64,000 nt of DNA from Variovorax boronicumulans (GTDB taxonomy: Bacteria; Pseudomonadota; Gammaproteobacteria; Burkholderiales; Burkholderiaceae_C). The DNA is taken from assembly GCF_019352895.1 (NCBI RefSeq), contig NZ_JAAAFX010000004.1, forward strand, positions 1,385,276 to 1,449,275. Direction: 5' to 3'. Below the pieces are notes generated by a model that saw only the letters and a program-made list of their open reading frames with translations, had not been told where the DNA came from and did no database searches. Position 1 is the first letter of the stretch. Every line of letters starts with the position of its first letter. Below are positions 52,915 to 61,822 of the stretch, in pieces. Both the position numbers and the translations under genes were made by a program.

Positions 52915-53070
52915 TCCCTGAACTCCCAGTTGCCATGCGCCCGGATGGACGCGCCAGTGTAAGAGCCCGGCCCGGCGCGGGACCCTGACGAATGCGCAGC
53001 GAAGATGCGATCATCACGACCCAGGCCGGCCGCTGACCCCATCGGCCGACCTTCATGGAGACGCTTCACG

Positions 53071-53415
53071 ATGATGGCTGTGATCTTCGAAGTCTGGCCC
53101 GCAGAAGGCCAGCGCGACACCTACCTGCAGATGGCCGCGGCCCTGCGCGAGGACCTGCTGAAGATGGACGGCTTCCTGTCCATCGACCGCTTCGAGAGCC
53201 TCTACGAACCCGGCAAGATGCTGAGCCTGAGCTTCTGGCGCGACGAGGCCTCGCTGGCCGCCTGGCGGGCACTCGATGCCCACCGGCGCGCGCAGGCCGC
53301 GGGCCGCAGCCACGTGTTCGGCAACTACCGGCTGCGCATCGCCAGCGTGGTGCGCGACTACGGCATGGACGAACGCGACGAGGCACCGGCCGACAGCCGC
53401 AGCGTGCATGGCTGA
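53071..53415 (+). CDS. Antibiotic biosynthesis monooxygenase (ABM)-domain protein
   Basis: 114 residues with the ABM ferredoxin-like fold: MAVIFEVWPAEGQRDTYLQMAAALREDLLKMDGFLSIDRFES, then LSLSFWRDEASLAAWR and HRRAQAAGR. ATG 53071 begins MMAVIFEV and has GGAG ten bases upstream; an earlier start adds an unlikely tail. It overlaps the NodI-like ATPase gene by eight bases, so it is translated with the exporter. The ABM fold acts in polyketide oxidation, haem breakdown or unrelated roles; nothing here fixes which. Confidence 0.85.
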   Translation: MMAVIFEVWPAEGQRDTYLQMAAALREDLLKMDGFLSIDRFESLYEPGKMLSLSFWRDEASLAAWRALDAHRRAQAAGRSHVFGNYRLRIASVVRDYGMDERDEAPADSRSVHG

Positions 53416-54382
53416 GGCGACGCTGCCGCACGCGGCCCACCCGGGCGCGCCGCCCCTCTTCCAGGCCGAGCGGCTGCGCAAGCGCTACGGCGAGACCACC
53501 GTGGTCGACGACCTGTCCTTCGACATCGCGGCCGGCGAATGCCTGGGCGTGATCGGCCCCAACGGCGCGGGCAAGACCACCACGCTGCGCATGTGCCTGG
53601 GCCTGACCGCCCCCGACGGCGGCCGGATCACCTACCAGGGCGAGGACGGCCCGCTGCAGATGCCGCGCGACGCGCTGGCGATCAAGGCGCGGCTCGGCGT
53701 GGTGACGCAGTTCGACACCCTCGACCCCGACTTCAGCTGCGCCGAGAACCTGCTGGTCTACGGCCGCTACTTCGGCTTTCGGCGCGCGCAGATCGCACCG
53801 CGCATCCCGCAGCTGCTGGAGTTCGCCGCGCTCTCGCACAAGGCCGCGGCCAAGCCCGGCGAACTCTCGGGCGGCATGCGGCGGCGGCTGTCGCTGGCGC
53901 GCGCGCTGGTCAACGACCCCCGGCTGCTGCTGCTCGACGAGCCCACCACCGGCCTCGATCCGCAGGCGCGCCACCTGATGTGGGAGCGGCTGCAGGTGCT
54001 GCTGCAGCAGGGTAAGTCGATCCTGCTGACCACCCACTTCATGGACGAGGCCGAGCGGCTGTGCTCGCGGCTGCTGGTGCTCGACCACGGCCGCAAGATC
54101 GCCGAGGGCCGGCCGCGCGACCTGATCGCCGAGCACCTCGAACCCGACGTGGTCGAGGTCTACGGCAACGGCGCGCTCACGCTGGCCAAGGCGCCCGAAC
54201 TCCAGGCGCTGGCCGCGCGCATCGAGGTCAGCGGCGAGACCGTGTTCTTCTACACGCAGGACGCGCGTGCGCTGCTGAACGCGTTGACCCGGCACGGCGG
54301 GCTGCGCACCTTCCACCGGCCGGCCAACCTCGAGGACCTGTTCCTCAAGCTCACCGGCCGCCAGATCCGCGAGGATGGATAG
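53408..54382 (+). CDS. NodI/DrrA-type ABC exporter, ATP-binding protein
   Basis: 324 residues. Walker A GPNGAGKTTT, the signature LSGGMRRRLSLARAL, Walker B LLLLDEPTTGLD and the switch TTHFMDEAERL are all present. GVVTQFDTLDPDFSCAENLLVYGRYFG is characteristic of NodI and its betaproteobacterial relatives. These ATPases drive ABC-2 permeases that export lipo-oligosaccharides, drugs or polymers. It is followed two bases later by its NodJ-like permease. No nod genes surround it, so a Nod-factor role is not suggested. Confidence 0.92.
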   Translation: MAEATLPHAAHPGAPPLFQAERLRKRYGETTVVDDLSFDIAAGECLGVIGPNGAGKTTTLRMCLGLTAPDGGRITYQGEDGPLQMPRDALAIKARLGVVTQFDTLDPDFSCAENLLVYGRYFGFRRAQIAPRIPQLLEFAALSHKAAAKPGELSGGMRRRLSLARALVNDPRLLLLDEPTTGLDPQARHLMWERLQVLLQQGKSILLTTHFMDEAERLCSRLLVLDHGRKIAEGRPRDLIAEHLEPDVVEVYGNGALTLAKAPELQALAARIEVSGETVFFYTQDARALLNALTRHGGLRTFHRPANLEDLFLKLTGRQIREDG

Positions 54383-54384
54383 CC

Positions 54385-55212
54385 ATGTCCGCCACCCCCC
54401 TGCCCTTGAACGAAGCCCGCCCCTCCATCTGGCGCCCACCCGCGCTGTCCATGCGCTGGTGGCCGGTGTTTCTGCGCAACCTGCTGGTGTGGCGCAAGCT
54501 CGCGATCCCCAGCCTGATCGGCAACATCGCCGAGCCGCTGATCTGGCTGGTGGCCTTCGGCTACGGAATGGGCGCGCTGGTCGGGCAGGTGGAGGTCAAT
54601 GGCACCAAGGTGCCCTACATCCTGTTCCTCGCGAGCGGCTCGATCTGCATGAGCGCGATGAACGCGGCCTCCTTCGAGGCGCTGTACTCGGCCTTCTCGC
54701 GCATGCACGTGCAGAAGACCTGGGACGGCATCATGAACGCGCCGGTCGGGCTCGACGACGTGGTGCTGGCCGAGATGCTGTGGGCCGCTTTCAAGGCCAT
54801 CTTCACCACCACCGCGATCCTGCTGGTGATGCTGGGCCTGGGCATCAGCCACAGCCCGAAGCTGCTGGTGGCCTGGTGCGTGCTCGCGGGCGCGGGCATC
54901 ACCTTCTCGTCGATCGCGCTGATCTTCAACGCGCTGGCCAAGGGCTACGACTTCTTCACCTACTACTTCACGCTGTTCATGACGCCGATGATGTTCCTCT
55001 CGGGCGTGTTCTTCCCGCTGGAACAGCTGCCCGGCTTCGTGCGCGCGATCGCGGCCTGGCTGCCGCTGACCAACGCGGTGGCGCTGGTGCGGCCGCTGTT
55101 CATGGACCAGTGGCCGGCCGATGCGCTGCGGCACGGCCTGGTGCTGGTGGTCTACGGCGTGGCGGCGTTCTGGCTGGCGCTCGCGCTCACGCGCAAGCGC
55201 TTCAAGGCTTAG
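54385..55212 (+). CDS. NodJ-type ABC-2 permease
   Basis: A 275-residue membrane protein with about six hydrophobic segments, first a FLRNLLVWRKLAIPSLIGNIAEPLIWLVAFGYGMGALVG entry, then helices through FLASGSICMSAMNAASF and ILLVMLGLGI, and the ABC-2 signature FLSGVFFPLEQLPGFVRAIAAWLPLTNAV. It forms the membrane channel for the adjacent NodI-like ATPase. Its ATG lies two bases after that gene's stop. Substrate is unknown. Confidence 0.9.
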   Translation: MSATPLPLNEARPSIWRPPALSMRWWPVFLRNLLVWRKLAIPSLIGNIAEPLIWLVAFGYGMGALVGQVEVNGTKVPYILFLASGSICMSAMNAASFEALYSAFSRMHVQKTWDGIMNAPVGLDDVVLAEMLWAAFKAIFTTTAILLVMLGLGISHSPKLLVAWCVLAGAGITFSSIALIFNALAKGYDFFTYYFTLFMTPMMFLSGVFFPLEQLPGFVRAIAAWLPLTNAVALVRPLFMDQWPADALRHGLVLVVYGVAAFWLALALTRKRFKA

Positions 55213-55233
55213 CCGCTTCGGGGCGTGGCCGCG

Positions 55234-55986
55234 TCAGAACAGCGCCATGCCGCCGTTGATCTCCATCACCTCGCCGGTGATGAAGGACGAACTGTCCGAG
55301 CTCAGGAACAGCGCGGCCTTGGCCACGTCTTCCGGCTGGCCTTCGCGGCGCAGCGGCGTGCGCTCGACGCCGGCGGCGCGGCCCTGCGGCGTGTTGAACA
55401 CGTCGTGGAAGCGCGTGGCGATCAGGCCGGGTGCGATCGCGTTGACGCGGATGCCATCGGGGCCGACCTCCTTGGCCAGCCCGCGCGCATAGGCCAGCAG
55501 CGCGCCCTTCGCGGCCCCGTAGTGCGTGGCGGCCGGGCCGCCGCCGTCGTGGCCGGCCAGCGAGGCCATGATCACGATGTTGCCCGTGCGCCGTGGCGTC
55601 ATGTGCCGCAGCGCGGCGCGGCAGCACAGGAAGGCGCTGGTGAGGTTCAGGTCCATGGCCTGGCGCCAGAACGCGAGCGTGGTGTCGGCGCACTTCACGC
55701 GCTGCAGCAGGCCGCCGGCATTGGCGACCAGCACGTCGACGCGACCGAAGCGACCGATGGCGGCCTCGAAGGCGGCATCGACCTGCTGCTCGTCGGTCAC
55801 GTCCGAGCGCAGGGCCAGCACCCGGTCACCGAACTCCGCCGCCAGGGCCTTGGCCTCGTCCTCGCTGGACCAGTAGGTGAAGACCACGTTGTCGCCGCGC
55901 GCGGCGCAGGCGCGCACGATGGCGGCGCCGATGCCCGACGCGCCGCCGGTGACGAGGGTGGTGAGGTTTTCTTGCTGTGGAGTCAT
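55234..55986 (-). CDS. SDR-family oxidoreductase (FabG-like)
   Basis: 250 residues. The cofactor site is VTGGASGIGAAI, then NAGGLLQRV, the catalytic Ser in IMASLAG, the HYGAAKGALLAYARGLAKEVGPDGIRVNAIAPGLIATRFH block with YxxxK, and the C-terminal GEVMEINGG. It overlaps the LacI gene by four bases and lies in a TRAP-transporter operon, so it probably oxidises or reduces the imported organic or sugar acid. The substrate cannot be read from sequence. Confidence 0.9.
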   Translation of the reverse strand: MTPQQENLTTLVTGGASGIGAAIVRACAARGDNVVFTYWSSEDEAKALAAEFGDRVLALRSDVTDEQQVDAAFEAAIGRFGRVDVLVANAGGLLQRVKCADTTLAFWRQAMDLNLTSAFLCCRAALRHMTPRRTGNIVIMASLAGHDGGGPAATHYGAAKGALLAYARGLAKEVGPDGIRVNAIAPGLIATRFHDVFNTPQGRAAGVERTPLRREGQPEDVAKAALFLSSDSSSFITGEVMEINGGMALF

Positions 55987-57053
55987 GCCTGTTGGTTCCT
56001 GGTGGGTTGGTGGCGCACGCCGACGACGGCGGTGGATTCGCGAACGACCAGTTCGGGCACGAAGATCAGTTCGTGCGGCGCCTGGTCGGTGTCTTTCATG
56101 CGCTCCAGCACGCGCTCGACCGCGGCGACCGCCATCTCGTGCATGGGCTGGCGCACGGTGCTGAGCCCGGGGCTCAGGTACTGGCCGAGGAACATGTCGT
56201 CGATGCCGATCACGGACACGTCCTCCGGCACCCGCCGCCCCGATTGCCGCAGGCCTGCGAGCAGGCCGATGGCCAGCATGTCGTTCATGGCCACGATGCC
56301 GGTGGCGCGCACGCCCTGCGCGTGCAGCGCCAGCGCGGCCGTGCGGCCGATCTCGGCCATCTCCATCTCGGACTGGCCGGGTGCCACTTCCTGGGTGTGC
56401 ACTTCGAAACGCACGCCCGCGCGCTGGCAGGCCTCGCGCGCACCTTCGAGCCGCGCGATGCGGTTGACGGAATGCAGCGGTGCCGAGACATAGGCGATCT
56501 GGCGGTGCCCCAGCGACATCAGGTGCTCGGCCGCCATCGCACCGGCGCTGCGGTTGTCCAGGCTGACGTAGTCGATCGGCAGCTCGGCATGCTGGGCCGT
56601 GCGGTCGAAGCAGACCGCGGCCAGCCCGTTCTTGATCATCGGCCCCAGGTGTTCCTGGGCCTGCAGCGACGAGCCGAGGATCACGCCCTGGATCCCCTGC
56701 GCCATGAAGGCCTGCGCGTACTCGCGTTCGCGGGTGGCGCTGCGCTGCGTGTTGCACAGCAGCACGCCGTAGCCGCGCGCCAGGGCGGCGTCCTCCACCC
56801 AGCGCGCCAGCGCGCCGAAGAAGGGGTTGGCGATCGAGGGCACGAGCAGGCCGATCATCGGCATGTGGCCGGTCTTCAGGCGGCGCGCCGACTGGTTGGG
56901 CCGGAAGCCCAGCGTCTCGATGACCTGCCGGACGCGCGCCAGCGTGTCGGGCGTCATGCGGGCCTCGCGGCCGTTGAGCACGTTCGAGACGGTGCTGATG
57001 GACACGCCCGCCTGACGGGCGACGTCCTCGATGGTGACGGTGGGGTTTTTCAA
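55983..57053 (-). CDS. LacI-family regulator (TTG start)
   Basis: 356 residues. The N-terminal DNA-binding helix-turn-helix reads VTIEDVARQAGVSISTVSNVLNGREARMTPDTLARVRQVIETLGFRPNQSARRLKTG, followed by a periplasmic-binding-protein-like sensor domain (GLLVPSIANPFFG, IGIDDMFLGQYLSPGLSTV). No ATG lies before the HTH in frame. The frame begins at TTG 57053, which overlaps the TRAP permease stop as TTGA, so translation is coupled. It likely represses the TRAP/SDR operon through the two sites upstream of the binding-protein gene. Confidence 0.88.
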   Translation of the reverse strand: MKNPTVTIEDVARQAGVSISTVSNVLNGREARMTPDTLARVRQVIETLGFRPNQSARRLKTGHMPMIGLLVPSIANPFFGALARWVEDAALARGYGVLLCNTQRSATREREYAQAFMAQGIQGVILGSSLQAQEHLGPMIKNGLAAVCFDRTAQHAELPIDYVSLDNRSAGAMAAEHLMSLGHRQIAYVSAPLHSVNRIARLEGAREACQRAGVRFEVHTQEVAPGQSEMEMAEIGRTAALALHAQGVRATGIVAMNDMLAIGLLAGLRQSGRRVPEDVSVIGIDDMFLGQYLSPGLSTVRQPMHEMAVAAVERVLERMKDTDQAPHELIFVPELVVRESTAVVGVRHQPTRNQQA

Positions 57054-58942
57054 GAGAATCCGAAGCGGGCGGGCAGCCAGAGGGTGAGGGAGGGCACGAA
57101 GGCGATGACCAGCAAGGCCACCAGCAACACGGCCAGGTACTTTGCCATCGGCCGCGCGACGTCGACCATGCGCGTGCCGGTCACCGCACAGGTGGCGAAC
57201 AGGCCCAGCCCGAGCGGCGGCGCGAACAGGCCGAAGCCCATCGCGATCACCAGCACGATGCCGTAGTGCAGCGGGTGGATGCCCAGCTGCGTGGCGACCG
57301 GCGTGAGCAGCGGCCCGAAGATGATCAGCGCCGGCGCGCCTTCGAGCACCGAGCCGAAGACGATCAGCAGCGCGATCGAGATCAGCATGAAGAGCCAGAC
57401 GCCGTAGGTGTGGCCGGCATTCACCATCGCGGCCGCCAGGTCCTGCGGGATCTGCTCGATGGTCAGCGCATAGGACACGCTGGAGGCCGCCGCGACGATG
57501 AAGAGGATCGAACCGGCCAGCGCTGCCGAGTCCACGAACAGCTTGTAGACGCTGCGCCAGCTGAGCTCGCGAAAGGCCAGGCCGCCGACCAGCAGCGCGT
57601 ACACCACGGCGAAGGCCGACACCTCGGTCGAGGTGGCGATGCCCGAGGTCACGCCCTTGCCGATCATCAAGATCATCAACAGCCCGACCATGGCGCCGCC
57701 GATGAGCGTCAGCAGGCGGCGGCGCTGGGGAAAGGCCTGCGCCGGGTCGGCGCGGGTGCCGACGATCACGGCCAGCACGGCCAGGGCCGCGGCGAGGAAA
57801 GCGGCCGGCACCAGCCCCGCGATGAACAGGCCGCCGATCGACACGTTGGCCACGAAGCCGAAGATGATCAGGTTGATGCAGGGCGGGATGGTCTCGGCCA
57901 TCACCGCCGTCGCGGCCAGCAGGCCGGCGGCCTCGTTCTCGTCCTGCTTGCAGCGCCGCACGGCGGGCATCATGATGCCGCCGACCGCCGCCACGTCGGC
58001 CAGCTTCGAGCCCGAGATGCCGGAGAAGAAGGCCACCGCGACGATCATGATCAGGTTGATGCCGCCACGCAGACGACCCACGGCGCGCACCAGCAGCTCG
58101 ATCAGCCGCGACGACATGCCGTTGACCTCCATCACCAGGCCGGCCAGCACGAAGAAGGGAATGGCCAGCAGCACGAAGTGCTCCGCGCCGGCCGCCACCT
58201 GCTGCGAATACACCACCATCGGCAGGCTCGGGTTGAGCGTGAAGTAGGTGGCCGAGCTGAAGGCCAGCGCGAAGGCGATCGGCACGCCACCGACCAGGCA
58301 CAGCACGAAGGACAGCAGCATCCACACGCCGGCGCCCGGCATGGCCGCGGGCGCGAACAGCTGCAGGCCGATCACCGCCAGCACGATCGCCGCCACCGCG
58401 ATGCCGGGTCCGCGCACTTCGCCCTTCGGCGCCAGCAGCAGGTTGCGCAGCGCGAACACCAGGAACAGCAGGCCGCCGATGACGACCGGCGCCACCAGGA
58501 TCACCTGCGGCAGGCCGAGCGGCGTGATCTGGCCGCGGCTGGACGCCATCAGCTGCAGGCCGGAGACGCTCATCACCGCGGCCACCAGCAGCACCACCCA
58601 GTTGCAGCACTGCAGCGCGAAATCCCTGCCGCGCGCCGGCAGCAGGCCGCGGATGCTGTCGATGCCCATGTGCTGGCCCCTGGCCAGCCCGATGGAGGCG
58701 CCGAGGAACACCAGCAGCAGCAACAGGCCGCTGGCCACTTCCTCGGCCCAGTCGAAGGGGTCGTGCAGGAAGTAGCGCCACACGACCGAGCAGAACACCA
58801 CGAGCACGTCGATGGCGAGCACCAGCGCGGCCACGGCTTCGATCGCCACGCGCAGGCGCGCGGAGGCGCGCTCGATGCGCTCGCGCCCGGACGGCGCCGG
58901 GGCGGACACCGCGGAAAAATGGGGTGAGGTCGCCAGCGCCAT
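57050..58942 (-). CDS. TRAP transporter fused DctQM permease
   Basis: 630 residues with about sixteen hydrophobic segments. The first part (to about residue 170) is the small DctQ-type subunit, including FDWAEEVASGLLLLLVFLGASIGLARGQHMGID; the rest is the large DctM subunit with AIPFFVLAGLVMEVNGMSSRLIELLVRAVGRLRGG, SGSKLADVAAVGGIMMP and ETIPPCINLIIFG. The two membrane subunits are fused in one chain, as in some TRAP systems. ATG 58942 begins four bases after the binding-protein stop. It drives sodium- or proton-coupled uptake of an organic acid. Confidence 0.9.
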   Translation of the reverse strand: MALATSPHFSAVSAPAPSGRERIERASARLRVAIEAVAALVLAIDVLVVFCSVVWRYFLHDPFDWAEEVASGLLLLLVFLGASIGLARGQHMGIDSIRGLLPARGRDFALQCCNWVVLLVAAVMSVSGLQLMASSRGQITPLGLPQVILVAPVVIGGLLFLVFALRNLLLAPKGEVRGPGIAVAAIVLAVIGLQLFAPAAMPGAGVWMLLSFVLCLVGGVPIAFALAFSSATYFTLNPSLPMVVYSQQVAAGAEHFVLLAIPFFVLAGLVMEVNGMSSRLIELLVRAVGRLRGGINLIMIVAVAFFSGISGSKLADVAAVGGIMMPAVRRCKQDENEAAGLLAATAVMAETIPPCINLIIFGFVANVSIGGLFIAGLVPAAFLAAALAVLAVIVGTRADPAQAFPQRRRLLTLIGGAMVGLLMILMIGKGVTSGIATSTEVSAFAVVYALLVGGLAFRELSWRSVYKLFVDSAALAGSILFIVAAASSVSYALTIEQIPQDLAAAMVNAGHTYGVWLFMLISIALLIVFGSVLEGAPALIIFGPLLTPVATQLGIHPLHYGIVLVIAMGFGLFAPPLGLGLFATCAVTGTRMVDVARPMAKYLAVLLVALLVIAFVPSLTLWLPARFGFS

Positions 58943-58946
58943 GACC

Positions 58947-59957
58947 TCAGCCCTTGGCGCTGCCGATGGCATCGATGATCGGCCGCGTCGCCGGGTACTG
59001 CGTGGCGAACTCCGTCCACAGCTTCGACACGTCGCGCGTCAGCGCGGCACGGTCCACCGTCGTCACCGTGACGCCCAGCGCCTTGAGCTGTTCGAAGGCC
59101 TTGGCCTCGGTGCTGGCGGCCTGGGCGCGCTGGAACTGCGTGGCGTCGCGCGCGGCCTCGAGGAAAGGCTTCTGCAGCGCGGCCGGGATGCGGTCGAAGG
59201 CCCGCTTGCTGATCACCGGCATGACGGGATTGAAGATGTGCTCGGTCAGCATGCAGTGCTTCGCGACCTCGTAGAACTTGCCCGACAGCACGGTCGGCGC
59301 GTCCTGCTCGAGGCCGTCGACCACGCCGGTCTGCAGCGCGGTGTAGATCTCGCCGAAGGGAATCGGCGTGGCCACCGCGCCCATGTACTTGAGGGTGGCG
59401 ACGAAGTTGGGCACCGGCAGCACCCGGATCTTGACGCCGCGCAGCTCGGTCGCCGACTTCATCGGCGCCTTGGTGTAGACGTTGCGCGCGCCCAGGCTGT
59501 AGGCATAGCCCAGCACGTTCACCGACGCGCGGTCCATCAACAGCTTCGACAGCGCGGCACCGGCCGGTCCGTCGAGCGACTTGCCCACATGGTCGGCGTT
59601 CTGGAACAAATAGCCCATGTCGAGCACGCCGATCTCCGGGACCGCTGTGGCCCAGATCGAGGTCCCGGAAATCATCATGTCGATGGCGCCCAGGCGAACC
59701 TGCTGGACGATGTCGGACTCCTTGCCCAGCTGGTTGTTCGGGAAATAGGTCAGCGCCACCTTGTCGCCGGTGGCGGCCTTGAGGTTCTGGGCGAAGCGCT
59801 GGTACCAGAGGAAGTGCGAGGAATTGCTGTCGGCCGTGAGCGAGGAACTCATCCGCAGCTGGACCGTCGACTGGGCGCGCGCGAAAGCAGGCACGGCGAG
59901 CGCCGCAGCGGCAGCGCAGGCGCGGCCCAGGACGAGGCGTCGGGAAGGCTGGTTCAT
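58947..59957 (-). CDS. TRAP transporter solute-binding protein (DctP type)
   Basis: 336 residues, with a twin-arginine-like signal sequence (SRRLVLGRACAAAAALAVPAFARA). The mature protein carries the DctP features LRMSSSLTADSNSSHFLWYQRF, LKAATGDKVALTYFPNNQLG, the binding Arg in LRGVKIRVLPVP and PFGEIYTALQTGVVDGLEQ. AGGAG lies eight bases before ATG 59957. It leads the operon; the two LacI-type sites lie 51-107 bases upstream. Ligand probably an organic or sugar acid, from family knowledge. Confidence 0.92.
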   Translation of the reverse strand: MNQPSRRLVLGRACAAAAALAVPAFARAQSTVQLRMSSSLTADSNSSHFLWYQRFAQNLKAATGDKVALTYFPNNQLGKESDIVQQVRLGAIDMMISGTSIWATAVPEIGVLDMGYLFQNADHVGKSLDGPAGAALSKLLMDRASVNVLGYAYSLGARNVYTKAPMKSATELRGVKIRVLPVPNFVATLKYMGAVATPIPFGEIYTALQTGVVDGLEQDAPTVLSGKFYEVAKHCMLTEHIFNPVMPVISKRAFDRIPAALQKPFLEAARDATQFQRAQAASTEAKAFEQLKALGVTVTTVDRAALTRDVSKLWTEFATQYPATRPIIDAIGSAKG

Positions 59958-60268
59958 GGGGTTGTCTCCTGGTGGACGGCGGGCAATGCCGACTCCAACA
60001 GAAATCGGTAAATCGTTACACAAGCCGTTTTTGAATCCTAAGCCCGGTCGGTGTAACGTTTTACTGGTGGAAACCATGAGAGCTGTGCCCTGCGCAGGGC
60101 CGGGCACGCGATGCCCTCGGGCCGTACGCCAGCGGCAGGCCGGGCGGCCGGCAGCGGCAGTCGATGGAAATTCAGGGGAGGCGTGCCCGCTGCGCTTCGA
60201 AGCGAGCCCCGTCAGGCCGAAGGGCTCGGCGCGCTCGCGGCGGCGCCGCTTTCAGACGCGCAGGCTTT
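59958..60268. other. Intergenic region upstream of the TRAP operon
   Basis: These 311 bases hold no convincing gene. They contain the two LacI-type sites described separately, between 60008 and 60064, and a stretch to 60268 that is the 3' flank of the DEAD-box gene. A short repeat (CCCTGCGCAGGG at 60091-60102) is palindromic but has no U-run. Confidence 0.55.
60008..60064. promoter_or_regulatory. Pair of LacI-type operators in inverted orientation
   Basis: GTAAATCGTTACAC (60008-60021) and GTGTAACGTTTTAC (60051-60064) are inverted copies that differ at one base in 14. Each has the GTAA-CG-TTAC character of LacI-family sites, with a central CG. They are about 43 bases centre to centre, close to four helical turns, and lie upstream of the TRAP binding-protein gene. 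A regulator bound to both could loop the promoter between them. Confidence 0.65.
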
Positions 60269-61528
60269 TCAGCCGCCGGCCTTGGCCGCAGCGGCCGCGG
60301 CCGCCGCGCGCAGCTTGTCCTTCTTGCTCGGGCGCTTGCCCTTGATGCCGCCCGTGCCGGCTTCGGCCTGGGCGTTCGGCACCTCTCGCGGGGCCGGCTC
60401 GAAACCCGCGATCCGTTCGCGCGGCACCTGGGCGCCCTGGCGCTTCTCGATCAGGCGGAAATGCGCCTCGTCGTTCTCGGTGATGAAGCTCACGGCCACG
60501 CCGCGCTCGCCCGCGCGCCCGGTGCGGCCGATGCGGTGCACATGGTCGACCGCGGAGCGCGGAAGGTCGTAGTTGACCACTGCGGGCAGCTGCACCACGT
60601 CGATGCCGCGCGCGGCCAGGTCGGTGGCCACCACCACCTGCACGCGCGAAGCCTTGAAGTCGGCCAGCACCTGGCTGCGCTTGCCCTGGCTCAGCACGCC
60701 ATGGAAAGGCTCGGCCTCGAGGCCGGTCTTGCGCAACTTGTCGGCCACGATCTCGGCCGCATGCTTGGTCGCGACGAACACCAGCACGCGCGCCCAGCCC
60801 TCGTCGCGCACCAGCTTGGCGAGCAACTGGGTGCGGCGCGAGGTGTCGACCTCGATGGCGCGCTGCGCGATGTCGGGCGCGGTGGCCGGCTCGGAGGGCA
60901 CGTCGATGCGCAGGGGGTCGCGCAGCACCGTCGCGGCCAGCGCCTCGATGGCCGGCGGGAAAGTGGCCGAGAACAGCAGGGTCTGGCGGCGCGCGGGCAG
61001 CAGGCCCAGGATGCGCTGCAGTTCGTCGGCAAAGCCCAGGTCGAGCAGCCGGTCGGCCTCATCCAGCACCAGCGTCGACAGCGCGCCCAGGCGCAGGGCG
61101 TTGTGGTCCACCAGATCCAGCAGCCGGCCCGGCGTGGCGACCATCACGTCGGCGCCGCCGCGCAGCGCCATCAGCTGGGGGTTGATCGACACGCCGCCGA
61201 AAGCCACGCCGATGCGCAAGGTGGTGGGCAAGGCGCGCGCCAGTTCCCGCAGGGTTTCGCCGACCTGGGCGGCGAGTTCGCGCGTGGGCACCAGCACCAG
61301 CGCCGGCAGATCGCGCGCCGAACCGTTGCGTTCAGCCAACAGTTTTTGGAGCAAAGGCAGCGCATAGGCGGCCGTCTTGCCCGACCCGGTCTGGGCCGAG
61401 GCCAGCAGATCGCGTCCCGCCAGCACGGCCGGGATGGCCGCGCTTTGCACCGGCGTCGGCTCGGCATAGCCCTGGGCGCTGGCAGCCAGCGCGAGAGGAG
61501 AAAGAAGGCCCAGGGCGGTGAATGGCAT
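60269..61528 (-). CDS. rhlE: DEAD-box RNA helicase (RhlE-like)
   Basis: 419 residues. All helicase motifs are present: Q-motif GYAEPTPVQSAAIP, I AQTGSGKT, Ia PTRELAAQ, Ib TPGRLLD, II DEAD, III SAT, V ATDLAARGID and VI HRIGRTGRAG. The C-terminal tail is basic and Ala/Lys-rich (KGKRPSKKDKLRAAAAAAAAK), as in RhlE. It would unwind structured RNA in ribosome assembly or mRNA decay, often cold-related. No Shine-Dalgarno sequence is obvious before ATG 61528. The glycine-rich RRM protein is divergent, sharing a 294-base intergenic region. Confidence 0.93.
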   Translation of the reverse strand: MPFTALGLLSPLALAASAQGYAEPTPVQSAAIPAVLAGRDLLASAQTGSGKTAAYALPLLQKLLAERNGSARDLPALVLVPTRELAAQVGETLRELARALPTTLRIGVAFGGVSINPQLMALRGGADVMVATPGRLLDLVDHNALRLGALSTLVLDEADRLLDLGFADELQRILGLLPARRQTLLFSATFPPAIEALAATVLRDPLRIDVPSEPATAPDIAQRAIEVDTSRRTQLLAKLVRDEGWARVLVFVATKHAAEIVADKLRKTGLEAEPFHGVLSQGKRSQVLADFKASRVQVVVATDLAARGIDVVQLPAVVNYDLPRSAVDHVHRIGRTGRAGERGVAVSFITENDEAHFRLIEKRQGAQVPRERIAGFEPAPREVPNAQAEAGTGGIKGKRPSKKDKLRAAAAAAAAKAGG

Positions 61529-61776
61529 GCGGAAATGGTGTCGTGAACGAGGCCCGAAAAGGGGGCGAAGGGGAAGCCGGAAGCATAGCCAGCCTGTCTC
61601 GCCGCCGGTTCCGATGCTTTTTTTTCAGGGTTTACGCGCGAGTCGTAAAAGCTTTTCACCCAAAACGCCAGGAGTGGACGACAATGCTTCAGCGTTTCAG
61701 GCGGTCTCCGTCTGCAGCGTGAACCGGTGATCGGTCAGTTTCGCGCCACAGCGCTCTTTCAGTCAGTTGTGATTCT

Positions 61777-61819
61777 GGGACTCCATCGCTTTGTTATTTT
61801 GGTTTGAATTAGGAGTCCC
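61777..61819 (+). promoter_or_regulatory. Inverted repeat overlapping the RRM gene's Shine-Dalgarno sequence
   Basis: GGGACTCC (61777-61784) and GGAGTCCC (61812-61819) form a perfect 8-bp stem around a 27-base A/T-rich loop. The right arm contains GGAG, the ribosome site for ATG 61823. If transcribed it would sequester that site; if transcription starts in the loop it could act as a DNA operator. A TTGTGA at 61767-61772 could serve as a -35. Confidence 0.6.
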
Positions 61820-61822
61820 TCC

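Noticed and set aside
53408..55212. True nodulation nodIJ genes
   Set aside because: Motifs match NodIJ-like transporters, but no nod gene or symbiosis marker is nearby, and related exporters are common in non-symbiotic betaproteobacteria.
60091..60102. CCCTGCGCAGGG as an intrinsic terminator
   Set aside because: The palindrome has no loop and no U-run, and lies far from either gene end.
60164..61546. Plus-strand 460-codon frame
   Set aside because: It is antisense to the DEAD-box helicase, whose minus-strand frame carries every helicase motif.
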